Positions 28,000 to 36,942 of a stretch of 64,000 nucleotides of DNA are shown here, piece by piece. Source of the stretch: Pseudomonas sp. Irchel s3h17 (GTDB lineage: Bacteria > Pseudomonadota > Gammaproteobacteria > Pseudomonadales > Pseudomonadaceae); assembly GCF_900187505.1 (NCBI RefSeq), contig NZ_FYDL01000006.1:1-64000 (forward strand), read 5' to 3'. The position numbers and the translations under genes are program-made. The notes under the pieces were generated by a model. That model was not told where the DNA came from. It saw only the letters and a list, made by a program, of their open reading frames with translations, and made no database searches. The first letter of the stretch is position 1; each line of letters begins with the position of its first letter.

Positions 28000-29034
28000 T
28001 CAGGCCGCTGATTGCTGCCGTGCCGGTACCGCCAGGCTCACCGCTCGCACCGAGGCGCCGGTACACAAGCCGAGCGACTGGGCGGTTTGCGCATCGACAA
28101 TCAATGTCCCGGCGGCGATTCGCGCAGGCGCTGCGGTAATCCGGCACTCGGCCAATTGCCGATTGTGGATCAGGTAGATCTCGGCCTGCTCCCCCGGGGT
28201 GCCAATGCTCAGTTGCAATACCTGACTATCGCGTACCGCCCGGATCTGTCCTGTCGCGCATTCGACCAGTGGACCGCCGTCAAAGATATCGATGTAGTCC
28301 CGGTGTTCAAAGCCTTCCGCCTTGAGCATGCCCAACGCCGGTTCGGTGTTGGGATGTACCCGACCGATCACCGATCGCGCGCTCTCGGGCAGCAGGCATG
28401 TGGGTAACGGGAACTTGGGCATCAGTTCGGCAATGAAGGTTTTGTTGCCAAGGCCGGTGAGGTAGTCGGCGTCGGCGAAATCCATTTTGAAAAAGTGTCG
28501 TCCCAGGCCTTCCCAGAAGGGTGAAACACCCTCCTCGTCGGAGTAGCCGCGCATTTCCGCGATGACCTTTTCGCCAAAGTGCTGGCGAAACTCGGCGAGA
28601 AACAGAAACCGCGCCTTGGACAACAGGCGACCATTGAGGCCGGCGCGGTGATCGGCATGCAAGAACAACGAACACAACTCCGAATGCCCGGTCATGTCGT
28701 TCCCCAGGAACAGCGTCGGCAATTGCTGATTGATCCCCAGGTTGCTGGAGGCGGCGACAAACAGGCCCAGGCGATAGTTGTACCAGGGCTCCCGCAGGCC
28801 GACAGCGCCAGCCAGGGCGCAGATGCCGATCGCCTCCCCCTGATCGCTCTCCAGCACAAACAGATAATCGGCGTCAGCGCGTCCGGCCTCGCCGGCAAAC
28901 GTTCTCGCCGCCCACTCCAGGCGCTGGCGCAAACGTCCGGCATCCGCAGGCAAGGTCGTCAAGCCGGTGCCCGCACTGTGAGCCAGGGCCAGCAATGCCG
29001 GCAGATCATCGGGTGTCGCGGGACGAACGATCAT
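28000..29034 (-). CDS. astA: Arginine N-succinyltransferase
   Basis: A 344-residue enzyme of the AstA/AruF/AruG family: MIVRPATPDDLPALLALA at the start, LGLFVAASSNLGINQQLPTL, GHSELCSLFLHADHRAGLNG, AEMRGYSDEEGVSPFWEGLG and IGRVHPNTEPALGMLKAEGF. It adds succinate to arginine (or ornithine) as the first step of the AST pathway. In pseudomonads AruF and AruG form a heterodimer; this is a single copy away from the rest of the aru genes. Its ATG shares a base with the ctlX stop (TGATG), so the two are one unit. Confidence 0.92.
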   Translation of the reverse strand: MIVRPATPDDLPALLALAHSAGTGLTTLPADAGRLRQRLEWAARTFAGEAGRADADYLFVLESDQGEAIGICALAGAVGLREPWYNYRLGLFVAASSNLGINQQLPTLFLGNDMTGHSELCSLFLHADHRAGLNGRLLSKARFLFLAEFRQHFGEKVIAEMRGYSDEEGVSPFWEGLGRHFFKMDFADADYLTGLGNKTFIAELMPKFPLPTCLLPESARSVIGRVHPNTEPALGMLKAEGFEHRDYIDIFDGGPLVECATGQIRAVRDSQVLQLSIGTPGEQAEIYLIHNRQLAECRITAAPARIAAGTLIVDAQTAQSLGLCTGASVRAVSLAVPARQQSAA

Positions 29035-29981
29035 CACATGCCCCCCATGGCAGCCGGATACGCCTGCCGGGCCTTGGGCAGGAAAACCTCCGCCAACATG
29101 CAGCGGGCACTCCCACCGCCCACCCGTTCGATGGTGTCGATGTTCACGGGCAACGGTGTGGTGTAAGCCTCGATGAGCCGACGCTGAGCCGCATCGAGGG
29201 AACGCCAGGCGGTGCGCGACATCACCAACAGGGGCTCACCTGCCGCAGTGTGGACTTGCAGCATGTTGCCCGCGAACGACTCCAACTGCTCCCAACCCAG
29301 CGCGATAACCTGCTTGCCGCTGTCTTCCAGGCGTGAACGCAGCGCTCGGGATTGAGCCGGCTCAGCCACGCAATCGAGGCAGGCCACGGCCAGTTCAGTA
29401 CCGATGCTCATCATGACGTTGGTGTGATAGATCGCGACACCCTGGCGATCGACCGCGTTGAAGGCACACAACTCATACCCCAGATGGCTGACCACTTGAT
29501 CCAGTGCATGGGCGTGGGTGCGTGTGGAGTAGCCGGCGTAGCAAATCCGCGCCTGACGGTCCAGTACCATACTGCCCGTGCCCTCGAGGAACACGTCCTG
29601 CAGTTCGAGGGCCGTGAGGTCCAGCAGGTGCTCGACCCGGTACTCGTTGTGCAACAGATCCAGCACACCCTTGTCCCGTTCCAGCCGCCGGTTATGGCCT
29701 TGCATCGGATACAACACCAGTGTGCCGTCGGGGTGACTGCTCCACCAGTTGTTGGGAAAAATCGAGTCCGGGGTATGGGGGGCATCGCGGTCATCGTGGA
29801 CGATCACCTCCACACCGTGATCGCGTAGCGCAGCGACGTAACCGTCGAACTCCTGCAAGGCTTGGCGCTGGACGTCCTCCGACGCGGCTGCCAGGCGCTG
29901 GAAACGGTTGTTCGCCGCCGTATCCTGATTGAAGGAGAAACGTGTCGGGCGAATCATCAAAACGGTATTGGTGGTTTGCAT
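29034..29981 (-). CDS. ctlX: Citrulline utilisation hydrolase CtlX (amidinotransferase fold)
   Basis: A 315-residue protein of the guanidino-group-modifying superfamily. The N-terminus has VLMIRPTRFSFNQDTAANN, followed by PDSIFPNNWWSSHPDG, the substrate-binding loop; His186 in IYHTNVMMSIG and Cys294 in GGSARCMLAEVFLP are the catalytic residues. CtlX proteins are associated with citrulline use in pseudomonads. ATG 29981 (MQTTNTVLMIRP) is preferred over a GTG six bases earlier. It is followed directly by astA, supporting a role in arginine/citrulline breakdown. Confidence 0.88.
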   Translation of the reverse strand: MQTTNTVLMIRPTRFSFNQDTAANNRFQRLAAASEDVQRQALQEFDGYVAALRDHGVEVIVHDDRDAPHTPDSIFPNNWWSSHPDGTLVLYPMQGHNRRLERDKGVLDLLHNEYRVEHLLDLTALELQDVFLEGTGSMVLDRQARICYAGYSTRTHAHALDQVVSHLGYELCAFNAVDRQGVAIYHTNVMMSIGTELAVACLDCVAEPAQSRALRSRLEDSGKQVIALGWEQLESFAGNMLQVHTAAGEPLLVMSRTAWRSLDAAQRRLIEAYTTPLPVNIDTIERVGGGSARCMLAEVFLPKARQAYPAAMGGM

Positions 29982-30237
29982 GGGCACAGGTTCAATGAGG
30001 GTTGAGAGGTGCTCATTGTCTGTTTCACTGCGCAGAAAACCCGGCTGATAAGCAGCGCGGCAGTGTTGAAAATGGCTGAAAACCCAGGGGCTTTCAGCCG
30101 ATTTGGCGGGATGAAAACAGGAAGGGATTGGGCGTTGAAGACCGTCACCACACTCAGCCTGGCAACGCCCCCGATAGGCGCTTCAGGCTGAGGAGCAATA
30201 CCTGTGCTCCCAGGCTTGCGTGGAAACGCGCAGGTGC
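29982..30237 (-). promoter_or_regulatory. Leader region of ctlX-astA with two hairpins
   Basis: This 256-bp gap between the Lrp-type gene and ctlX holds two inverted repeats: a 9-bp stem at 30153-30161/30184-30192 enclosing a short inner CGCC/GGCG pairing, and an 8-bp stem at 30074-30081/30092-30099. They lie downstream of the regulator stop and could be its terminator or part of the ctlX leader. No T-run follows either one on the minus strand. Confidence 0.45.
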
Positions 30238-30714
30238 CTACGACGAAGTTTTGACCATCGCCAGTTCTGGGTGACTGACCAGTTTGTCGATATGCAGGTC
30301 CGGATCATCGAACCAGACTTCGGTCAGCACCCGGTAGTGCTCCATGTCACGGCAGCGCATTCGCAGACTGTAATCGAAGGCTCCGCTGATCAATTGGCAT
30401 TCCAGTACCTGCGGGCAAGCACGCACCTTGGCCTCGAACGCCTTTTGTGCAGCACGCCCACTCTGGTTCGACAGCGCCACCAGCACCAGCAACGACAAAC
30501 CCGGTGTCAGTTTCTTTTCGTCGAGAATTGCCCCATAACCCCGAATCACCCCGAGCTGCTCGAGCTTTCGCACCCGTTCCAGGCAAGGCCTGGGCGTCAG
30601 GTGCACGCGCTCGGAAAGCTTTTGATAGGTGATGCGCCCGTCGTGACGCAGCACCTCGATGATGGCCTGATCGATACGATCAAGCACGATCGTCAGATCA
30701 CGGATATCCGCCAT
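30238..30714 (-). CDS. Lrp/AsnC family transcriptional regulator
   Basis: A 158-residue regulator. The N-terminal winged HTH has LDRIDQAIIEVLRHDGRITY, QKLSERVHLTPRPCLERVRK and LEQLGVIRGYGA; the C-terminal RAM domain has LSLLVLVAL, CPQVLECQLISGAFDY and the family end. It starts 12 bases after the ABC ATPase stop and lies before ctlX-astA, so it probably senses arginine or a related amino acid and controls transport and breakdown genes on either side. Confidence 0.92.
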   Translation of the reverse strand: MADIRDLTIVLDRIDQAIIEVLRHDGRITYQKLSERVHLTPRPCLERVRKLEQLGVIRGYGAILDEKKLTPGLSLLVLVALSNQSGRAAQKAFEAKVRACPQVLECQLISGAFDYSLRMRCRDMEHYRVLTEVWFDDPDLHIDKLVSHPELAMVKTSS

Positions 30715-30726
30715 GTACGTCTTGCC

Positions 30727-31488
30727 TCACTTCAAACGGCCCGATAGAAATTGCTGTAAACGTTCACTCTTCGGCCGGTCGAGGATTGTCGCATCGCCCT
30801 GCTCCTCGACCTTGCCTTGATGCAGGAACAGCACTTGACTGGAAACCTGCCGGGCAAAACCCATTTCGTGGGTCACCATCAACATGGTCCGCCCCTCTTC
30901 CGCCAGTGCCTGAATCACCTTCAACACTTCACCCACCAACTCCGGGTCCAGGGCTGACGTCGGCTCATCGAACAACAGGATCTGTGGCTCCACCGCCAAT
31001 GCTCGCGCAATCGCCACCCGTTGCTGCTGGCCACCCGACAGGAACGCCGGGTATTGCTCGGCCACCCGCTGGGGCAGGCCGACTTTGTCCAGATAGGCCC
31101 GGGCGCTGGTTTCGGCGTCCTTGCGAACGACGCCCAGCACGTTGCAGGGCGCCAGCATGATGTTCTCCAACACGGTCAAATGACTCCACAGGTTGAAGTG
31201 CTGAAACACCATGGCCAACCGTGTGCGCAAGCGCTGCAACTGTGCCGGATTGGCGACCCGCATGCCACCTGCAGACTGGCGGGTGACAATGCGCTCGCCA
31301 TCCAGCGCAATGGCCCCCTCATCCGCGCGCTCCAGAAAATTGATGCAACGCAGCATGGTGCTTTTGCCCGAGCCGCTGGCGCCGATCATGCTCACCACAT
31401 CCCCGGCCCGCGCGTTCAAAGAGACGCCCTTGAGTACTTCGTTGTCACCAAAACGTTTATACAGATTTTCAACCGTGAGTTTGTACAT
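30727..31488 (-). CDS. Amino-acid (arginine/histidine-type) ABC transporter ATP-binding protein
   Basis: A 253-residue ATPase of the HisP/AotP/ArtP group: Walker A GASGSGKS at residues 36-43, FLSGGQQQRVAIARAL signature, Walker B ILLFDEPTSALDPEL, switch MVTHEMGFAR. The insertion MRVANPAQLQRLRTRL before the Q-loop is typical of HisP-like proteins. ATG 31488 is chosen; the frame stays open upstream through the permease gene but that part is its shadow. With the two permeases and the binding protein upstream it forms a complete importer for a basic or related amino acid. Confidence 0.93.
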   Translation of the reverse strand: MYKLTVENLYKRFGDNEVLKGVSLNARAGDVVSMIGASGSGKSTMLRCINFLERADEGAIALDGERIVTRQSAGGMRVANPAQLQRLRTRLAMVFQHFNLWSHLTVLENIMLAPCNVLGVVRKDAETSARAYLDKVGLPQRVAEQYPAFLSGGQQQRVAIARALAVEPQILLFDEPTSALDPELVGEVLKVIQALAEEGRTMLMVTHEMGFARQVSSQVLFLHQGKVEEQGDATILDRPKSERLQQFLSGRLK

Positions 31489-31550
31489 GCTTGCACTCCT
31501 GGAGCGGCGTCTGCGTCGACGCCGCTCTGGACAAAAATGAGGTGAGTGAT

Positions 31551-32261
31551 TCAGTGCGCCGGCCCGAGAAAGCCCAGCCAACGTTTCTCCGCCAGGCGAA
31601 ATCCGCCGACCAGGGCGAATGACAACCCCAGGTACAGCAAGCCGGCGATGCCAAACGCCTGAAACGTCATGAAGGTCGCGGCGTTGGCATCCCGGGCAAC
31701 TTTCAGAATGTCCGGGATGGTCGCGGTGAAGGCCACGGATGTGGCGTGCAACATCAGAATCACTTCGTTGCTGTAGTACGGCAGTGCGCGGCGCAGGGCC
31801 GATGGCAGGATCAACTGCAGGTGCAGCCGCCAGCCGCTCAACCCATAGGCGTGCGCCGCTTCGATTTCGCCGTAGGGAATGCTGCGAATCGCGCCGGCGA
31901 ATATCTCCACGGTGTAGGCACAGGTGTTGAGGGTGAAAGCCAGCAAGGTGCAGTTCATGGCATCGCGGAAGAAGGCTTCCAGCAGCGGCTGGGCGCGCAC
32001 CGCCGCAATGCCGTAGATCCCGCTGTAGCAAATCAGCAGTTGGATATACAGCGGCGTACCGCGAAATACATAGGTAAACAACTGGACCGGCCAGCGCAAC
32101 AAAGCCCAGCGCGAGGTACGCATGATCGCCAGTGGCAACGACAGGCAAAAGCCAAGGACGATACTCGCCACCAGCAACCACAGGGTCATGGCCAGGCCGG
32201 TGAACGTCTCACCGTCGCTGAACAGGAAGGGCCTCCAGTACTCGGCAATCAATTCAATCAT
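31551..32261 (-). CDS. Amino-acid ABC transporter permease (HisM/AotM-like)
   Basis: A 236-residue membrane protein with five or so hydrophobic segments and the permease EAA loop AYGLSGWRLHLQLILPSALRR. The N-terminus MIELIAEYWRPFLFSDGETF is HisM-like. It pairs with the HisQ-like permease upstream; ATGA overlap between them shows coupling. It forms half of the channel for the importer. Confidence 0.92.
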   Translation of the reverse strand: MIELIAEYWRPFLFSDGETFTGLAMTLWLLVASIVLGFCLSLPLAIMRTSRWALLRWPVQLFTYVFRGTPLYIQLLICYSGIYGIAAVRAQPLLEAFFRDAMNCTLLAFTLNTCAYTVEIFAGAIRSIPYGEIEAAHAYGLSGWRLHLQLILPSALRRALPYYSNEVILMLHATSVAFTATIPDILKVARDANAATFMTFQAFGIAGLLYLGLSFALVGGFRLAEKRWLGFLGPAH

Positions 32262-32983
32262 CGCGCCATCCCCCGTACCCCTTGGTTGTAGCGGCGCTCA
32301 AGCACGCGCAACACATAGTTGGAGGCGCTGGTGATCAGCAGGTACAACGCCGCCGCCATCAGCAGGAAGTCGAGCATGTTGAAGGTACTTTTGCCCGCCT
32401 CCTGCGCCACTTTGACCAGGTCCGACAAACCAATGATCGACACCAGCGCCGTGGCCTTGAGCAACACCAGCCAGTTGTTGCCCAGGCTCGGCAAGGCAAA
32501 ACGCATCATTTGCGGGAACACCACGAAACGAAACCGCTGCCAGCGATTGAGGCCGAAACAGGCGGCGGCCTCTTGCTGGCCGCGTGGCACACTCAAAATG
32601 GCGCCACGAAAGGTCTCGGTGAAGTACGCGCCGTAGATAAACCCGAGCGTGACGATCCCGGCCAGAAACGGGTCGATCTCCATGTAGGGCCAGCCCAGCG
32701 CCTCGGTAAGGCTGCTCAGCCAGCCTTGCAGGCTGTAGAAGATCAACAGCATCAGCACCAGGTCCGGCACACCACGAATCAGTGTGGTATAGAGCGTCGC
32801 CGGTAGGTTCAGCCACTTCAGCGGCGATAGCTTGGCCGCGGCGCCCAGCAATCCCAACACCATGCTGACCAGCAGCGATAACGCAGAGAGTTTGAGGGTG
32901 ACCCACGTGCCATGCAGCAACAACGGGCCGTAACCTTGCAGGGTCGACAGATCGACCCCCAGTAGATTCAGGAGGGAATTCAC
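32258..32983 (-). CDS. Amino-acid ABC transporter permease (HisQ/AotQ-like)
   Basis: A 241-residue permease with hydrophobic segments and the EAA loop CFGLNRWQRFRFVVFPQMMR. It is of the HisQ/AotQ group (GYGPLLLHGTWVTLKLSALS near the start). A GTG at 32983 (VNSLLNLLG) with CAGGT upstream is the best start; another GTG at 33010 would add nine residues. The next gene upstream is the binding protein. Confidence 0.9.
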   Translation of the reverse strand: MNSLLNLLGVDLSTLQGYGPLLLHGTWVTLKLSALSLLVSMVLGLLGAAAKLSPLKWLNLPATLYTTLIRGVPDLVLMLLIFYSLQGWLSSLTEALGWPYMEIDPFLAGIVTLGFIYGAYFTETFRGAILSVPRGQQEAAACFGLNRWQRFRFVVFPQMMRFALPSLGNNWLVLLKATALVSIIGLSDLVKVAQEAGKSTFNMLDFLLMAAALYLLITSASNYVLRVLERRYNQGVRGMAR

Positions 32984-33057
32984 GCCAGATACCTGTCTTG
33001 TGGCGCCCACACGTGCGCTGTACCGATGAGCGCGGCACAGTGCTCGGGGCGCGAGGA

Positions 33058-33837
33058 TCAGTTGTTGTAGAGGTCCAGGGCGCCGAAGTGCTTTTGCTGG
33101 ATCTGTGCGTAGATGCCCTTGTCGTGCAGGGACTTGATGGCGGCATTGATCATGCCTTTGAGCTCGTCGTTGCCCTTGCGGATACCGATGGCAATCTCCG
33201 AGGGCACCAGCGGGTCACTGATGCCTTCGCTGTTCTGGAAGTCCGCGCCCTGCGGCGAAGTCAGAAAACTCATCTGCGCCTGCAACTTATCCTGGATCGA
33301 CGCATCGAGGCGGCCGAACACCAGGTCTGCGTACACCTGATCCTGATTCTGATAGGCCCGCAGTTTCACACCGCCTGGCGCCAGTCTGGCCCTGGCATAG
33401 GTTTCCTGAATCGTGCCCTGCATGAACCCCAGGGTCTTGCCCTTGAGGGATTCGGCGGTGGGCTCCAGGCCGGAATCCTTGCGAGTGACGATGGCGGTCG
33501 GTCCGGCATAGAGGCGATCACTGAAATCGATCTGTTTTTTACGGGCATCCGTCACCGTCATCGAGGACTCGATCGCATCGAACTTACCGGCTTTGAGACC
33601 CGGGATCAGCCCATCGAAGTCGTTGCTGACCCAGACACAGGTGAGTTTCAACTCGGCGCAGATGGCGTTGCCCAGGTCGACGCCGAAGCCTTGCACGCCT
33701 CCGTCGGCGGTCGTCGACTCAAAGGGTGGATAGCTGGGATTGACGCCAAAGCGCAACTCTTTCCATTCTTTGGCGCTGGCGCCGGTGGAGCAGCACAGCA
33801 AAGCGAGTGCCGGCAAGGTCAGCCACTTGATATTCAT
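33058..33837 (-). CDS. Periplasmic amino-acid-binding protein (arginine/ornithine/lysine type)
   Basis: A 259-residue family-3 solute-binding protein. A Sec signal peptide (IKWLTLPALALLCCSTGASA-K) is followed by LRFGVNPSYPPFESTTADGG, QGFGVDLGNAICAELKLTC, WVSNDFDGLIPGLKAGKFDA and FSDRLYAGPTAIV. The FGVDL/FDGLIPGL context fits LAO/ArgT/AotJ proteins that bind arginine, ornithine or related amino acids. ATG 33837 opens the signal peptide. First gene of the minus-strand transport operon, whose downstream genes are ctlX and astA. Confidence 0.92.
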   Translation of the reverse strand: MNIKWLTLPALALLCCSTGASAKEWKELRFGVNPSYPPFESTTADGGVQGFGVDLGNAICAELKLTCVWVSNDFDGLIPGLKAGKFDAIESSMTVTDARKKQIDFSDRLYAGPTAIVTRKDSGLEPTAESLKGKTLGFMQGTIQETYARARLAPGGVKLRAYQNQDQVYADLVFGRLDASIQDKLQAQMSFLTSPQGADFQNSEGISDPLVPSEIAIGIRKGNDELKGMINAAIKSLHDKGIYAQIQQKHFGALDLYNN

Positions 33838-34386
33838 CTTCTTGAGTCCCGGATTATTTGGATTTATAGCGGTCAGGCGCCCGCGCCGAACCACACTTTT
33901 TACAGGGGCAGAAAATCGATGCGGTCTTCACCGCAGCCGTATTTATTGTTGTTATCGACTGGAAGGAGCCAGCCGTCGGGGCGCAACCCTTTTCTGGCGC
34001 ATTGTCAAAAGCACCTGAAACGGAACGCCAGAATGCCAATAGCCAGGACGGCACAGGTGTCGTAAGGCCCGGTCCAGACAGCGTAACTGCGCTGAACGAG
34101 CGCATTCGACAGCCGATTCTGTCGTCAGCGGCAAGGCGCGATGACAAGCCTTTTCGACACGGGCGAAAGGCACTTCGACGGTACCTTGTCGCGCACTGTC
34201 CCGTGCCGGTCGGCGTGGAGGTTGTCGCTCAATGACCCACTGCATCACGGCCGGATCCCGGCATGCAAAAATGCACAGGCGACCTGCAGTTATCCGGGTT
34301 GTACATGGCAAATTTGCACTGTTACGATCCGCCATCGCTCGCGCGCGAGCATCTCTATAAAGAACAATAAAAGCAGGGAGTTAGTG
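33838..34386. promoter_or_regulatory. 549-bp divergent promoter region
   Basis: This gap separates the transporter operon (minus) from the 3-hydroxyisobutyryl-CoA hydrolase gene (plus). On the minus strand AACAACAATAA occurs at about 33943-33953, about 110 bases upstream of the binding-protein start, a Crc/Hfq-type A-rich motif. On the plus strand AACAATAA is at 34363-34370, five bases before the AGGGAG ribosome-binding site. The open frame from 34141 is a spurious extension of the hydrolase gene. Confidence 0.5.
34363..34370 (+). promoter_or_regulatory. Crc/Hfq-type catabolite motif at the ribosome-binding site
   Basis: AACAATAA fits the AANAANAA pattern bound by Hfq with Crc in pseudomonads. 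It lies four bases before the AGGGAG ribosome-binding site (34375-34380) of the gene at 34387, the classic place for translational repression when preferred carbon sources are present. Confidence 0.55.
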
Positions 34387-35493
34387 ATGACTGCTCAGGT
34401 TTCATCCCCGACCGGCCAGCCCATGGATGCCACGCAGAACGACGTGCTGGCCCAGGTGCGCAACCACATTGGCCACCTGACCCTCAATCGCCCCGCCGGC
34501 CTCAATGCCATTACCCTGGACATGGTGCGCAGCCTGCATCGCCAGCTGGACGCATGGGCCCGGGATCCGCAGGTGCATGCCGTGGTACTGCGCGGAGCTG
34601 GCGAGAAAGCCTTCTGTGCCGGTGGCGATATCCGCTCGCTGTACGACAGCTACACCAGCGGCGACACCCTGCATGAAACGTTCTTCGTCGAAGAATATGC
34701 CCTGGACCTGGCGATCCATCATTACCGCAAACCCGTGCTCGCGTTGATGGACGGCTTCGTCCTCGGCGGCGGCATGGGACTGGTGCAGGGCGCCGATCTG
34801 CGCGTGGTCACCGAACGCAGCCGCCTGGCGATGCCGGAAGTCGGCATCGGCTATTTCCCGGACGTGGGTGGCAGCTACTTCCTGCCCCGCGTCCCGGGCG
34901 AACTGGGGATCTACCTGGGGGTCAGCGGCGTGCAGATTCGCGCTGCCGATGCGTTGTATTGCGGGTTGGCCGACTGGTACCTGGAAAGTGCGCGACTGGC
35001 CGAACTGGACCAGCGCCTGGACAGCCTGGTATGGCACGACACCCCGCTCAAGGACCTGCAAGGCCTGCTGGCCGGGTTCGGCGTGCAACACCTGCCTGAC
35101 GCGCCGCTGCAAGCCTTGCGCCCGGCCATCGATCACTTCTTCGCCCTGGCGGACGTGCCGGGCATCGTCGAGCAATTGCGCACCGTCACGGTTGCCGACA
35201 GCCACGCCTGGGCGTTGACCACCGCCGACCTGCTGGAAACCCGTTCACCGCTGGCCATGGGCGTGACCCTGGAAATGCTGCGCCGCGGCCGACAGCTGAG
35301 CCTGGAACAGTGTTTTGCCCTGGAGCTGCACCTGGATCGTCAGTGGTTCGAGCGTGGCGACCTGATCGAAGGTGTGCGCGCCCTGCTGATCGACAAAGAC
35401 AAGAACCCACGCTGGAACCCTCCGACCGTACAGGCGCTGGACGCCGAGCGGGTGGCAAGCTTCTTCAGCGGATTTGATCAGAGCGGGAGCTGA
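34387..35493 (+). CDS. 3-hydroxyisobutyryl-CoA hydrolase (enoyl-CoA hydratase family)
   Basis: A 368-residue crotonase-fold enzyme of HIBCH length. The family motifs are HLTLNRPAGLNAITLDMVRS, AFCAGGDIRSLYD, DGFVLGGGMGLVQGADLRVV and MPEVGIGYFPDVGGSYFL, the last being diagnostic for HIBCH with the catalytic glutamate and aspartate. It hydrolyses 3-hydroxyisobutyryl-CoA in valine breakdown. ATG 34387 follows AGGGAG at six bases. The acyl-CoA dehydrogenase gene starts four bases after its stop. Confidence 0.92.
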   Translation: MTAQVSSPTGQPMDATQNDVLAQVRNHIGHLTLNRPAGLNAITLDMVRSLHRQLDAWARDPQVHAVVLRGAGEKAFCAGGDIRSLYDSYTSGDTLHETFFVEEYALDLAIHHYRKPVLALMDGFVLGGGMGLVQGADLRVVTERSRLAMPEVGIGYFPDVGGSYFLPRVPGELGIYLGVSGVQIRAADALYCGLADWYLESARLAELDQRLDSLVWHDTPLKDLQGLLAGFGVQHLPDAPLQALRPAIDHFFALADVPGIVEQLRTVTVADSHAWALTTADLLETRSPLAMGVTLEMLRRGRQLSLEQCFALELHLDRQWFERGDLIEGVRALLIDKDKNPRWNPPTVQALDAERVASFFSGFDQSGS

Positions 35494-35496
35494 ATC

Positions 35497-36648
35497 ATGC
35501 ACGATATCGAATTGACCGAAGAACAAGTGATGATCCGCGACATGGCCCGGGACTTTGCCCGTGGCGAAATCGCCCCCCATGCCCAGGCCTGGGAAAAGGC
35601 CGGCTGGATCGACGATGCGCTGGTGGCGAAGATGGGCGAACTGGGGTTGCTCGGCATGGTGGTACCCGAAGAATGGGGTGGCACCTACGTCGACTACGTG
35701 GCCTACGCCCTGGCGGTGGAAGAAATTTCCGCCGGTGACGGCGCCACCGGCGCCTTGATGAGCATCCATAACTCGGTGGGCTGCGGGCCGGTACTCAATT
35801 ACGGTACCGAGGAGCAAAAACAGACCTGGCTGGCAGACCTGGCCAGCGGCCAGGCCATTGGTTGCTTCTGCCTGACCGAGCCCCAGGCCGGCTCCGAGGC
35901 GCATAACCTGCGCACCCGTGCCGAGCTGCGTGACGGTCAATGGGTGATCAATGGCGCCAAGCAGTTCGTCAGCAACGGCAAGCGCGCGAAACTGGCCATT
36001 GTCTTCGCCGTCACCGACGCTGACCTGGGCAAGAAAGGCCTGTCAGCCTTCCTGGTGCCCACCGACAACCCAGGTTTCATCGTCGACCGTAGCGAACACA
36101 AGATGGGCATTCGCGCCTCCGATACCTGTGCCGTTACCCTCAATAACTGCGTGATTCCCGAGGCGAACCTGCTGGGCGAGCGCGGCAAGGGCCTGGCGAT
36201 TGCCCTGTCCAACCTCGAAGGCGGTCGCATCGGCATCGCCGCACAAGCGCTGGGCATTGCCCGCGCCGCGTTCGAAGCGGCACTGGCCTATTCCCGTGAC
36301 CGGGTGCAGTTCGACAAGCCGATCATCGAACACCAGAGCATCGCCAACCTGCTGGCCGACATGCACACCCGCCTGAACGCCGCCCGTTTGCTGATCCTGC
36401 ACGCCGCACGCCTGCGCAGCGCCGGCAAGCCGTGCCTGTCCGAAGCCTCGCAGGCCAAGCTGTTCGCGTCCGAGATGGCCGAGAAGGTGTGCTCGTCCGC
36501 CATTCAGATTCACGGCGGCTACGGCTACCTGGAAGATTATCCGGTCGAACGTTACTACCGCGATGCGCGGATCACGCAGATTTACGAGGGGTCGAGCGAG
36601 ATACAGCGGATGGTGATTGCGCGGGAATTGAAGAACTATCAGATCTGA
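35497..36648 (+). CDS. Acyl-CoA dehydrogenase (isobutyryl-CoA type)
   Basis: A 383-residue FAD enzyme: [35 protein letters not shown] (flavin-binding), [30 protein letters not shown] and [20 protein letters not shown] with the catalytic glutamate in YEG. Its pairing with the HIBCH gene suggests isobutyryl-CoA dehydrogenase (ACAD8 type) acting one step earlier in valine catabolism. Other branched acyl-CoAs are possible substrates. Only three bases separate it from the hydrolase stop. Confidence 0.9.
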   Translation: MHDIELTEEQVMIRDMARDFARGEIAPHAQAWEKAGWIDDALVAKMGELGLLGMVVPEEWGGTYVDYVAYALAVEEISAGDGATGALMSIHNSVGCGPVLNYGTEEQKQTWLADLASGQAIGCFCLTEPQAGSEAHNLRTRAELRDGQWVINGAKQFVSNGKRAKLAIVFAVTDADLGKKGLSAFLVPTDNPGFIVDRSEHKMGIRASDTCAVTLNNCVIPEANLLGERGKGLAIALSNLEGGRIGIAAQALGIARAAFEAALAYSRDRVQFDKPIIEHQSIANLLADMHTRLNAARLLILHAARLRSAGKPCLSEASQAKLFASEMAEKVCSSAIQIHGGYGYLEDYPVERYYRDARITQIYEGSSEIQRMVIARELKNYQI

Positions 36649-36942
36649 AGCATAGGCACCTGTGGCGAGGATGAAATTTGGTCTGCCTGACAGCATGCAA
36701 ATACAGGTTCAGGGCCGCTATGCGGCCCAACGGGGGCAAGCCCTAATGCCGGTCAGTCAAGAGAAATAAAGCCGAACACGAAACCCGTGGCGAGGGAGCT
36801 TGCTCCCGCTGGGGCGCAAAGCGGCCCTTTTTTGGGGCTGCTATGCAGCCCAGCGGGAGCAAGCTCCCTCGCCACAGGTTCTATGTTCGGCTGGTCTTTG
36901 GCTTAACTGATCGGCATTAGGGCAAGCCCCTTCGCCACACGA
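36649..36942. repeat. Nested REP-containing inverted-repeat element between convergent genes
   Basis: The core is a REP pair: 27-bp perfect arms at 36787-36813 and 36849-36875 (GTGGCGAGGGAGCTTGCTCC... with its complement). Outside these lie further complementary arms, GCCCTAATGCCGGTCAGTCA at about 36740 and its near-complement at about 36904-36923 (about 22 positions, two mismatches), and AGCCGAACA near 36770 with its complement near 36886. The whole is bordered by a direct repeat GGGCAAGCCC and by the two halves of another REP. It may also terminate the convergent transcripts. Confidence 0.8.
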
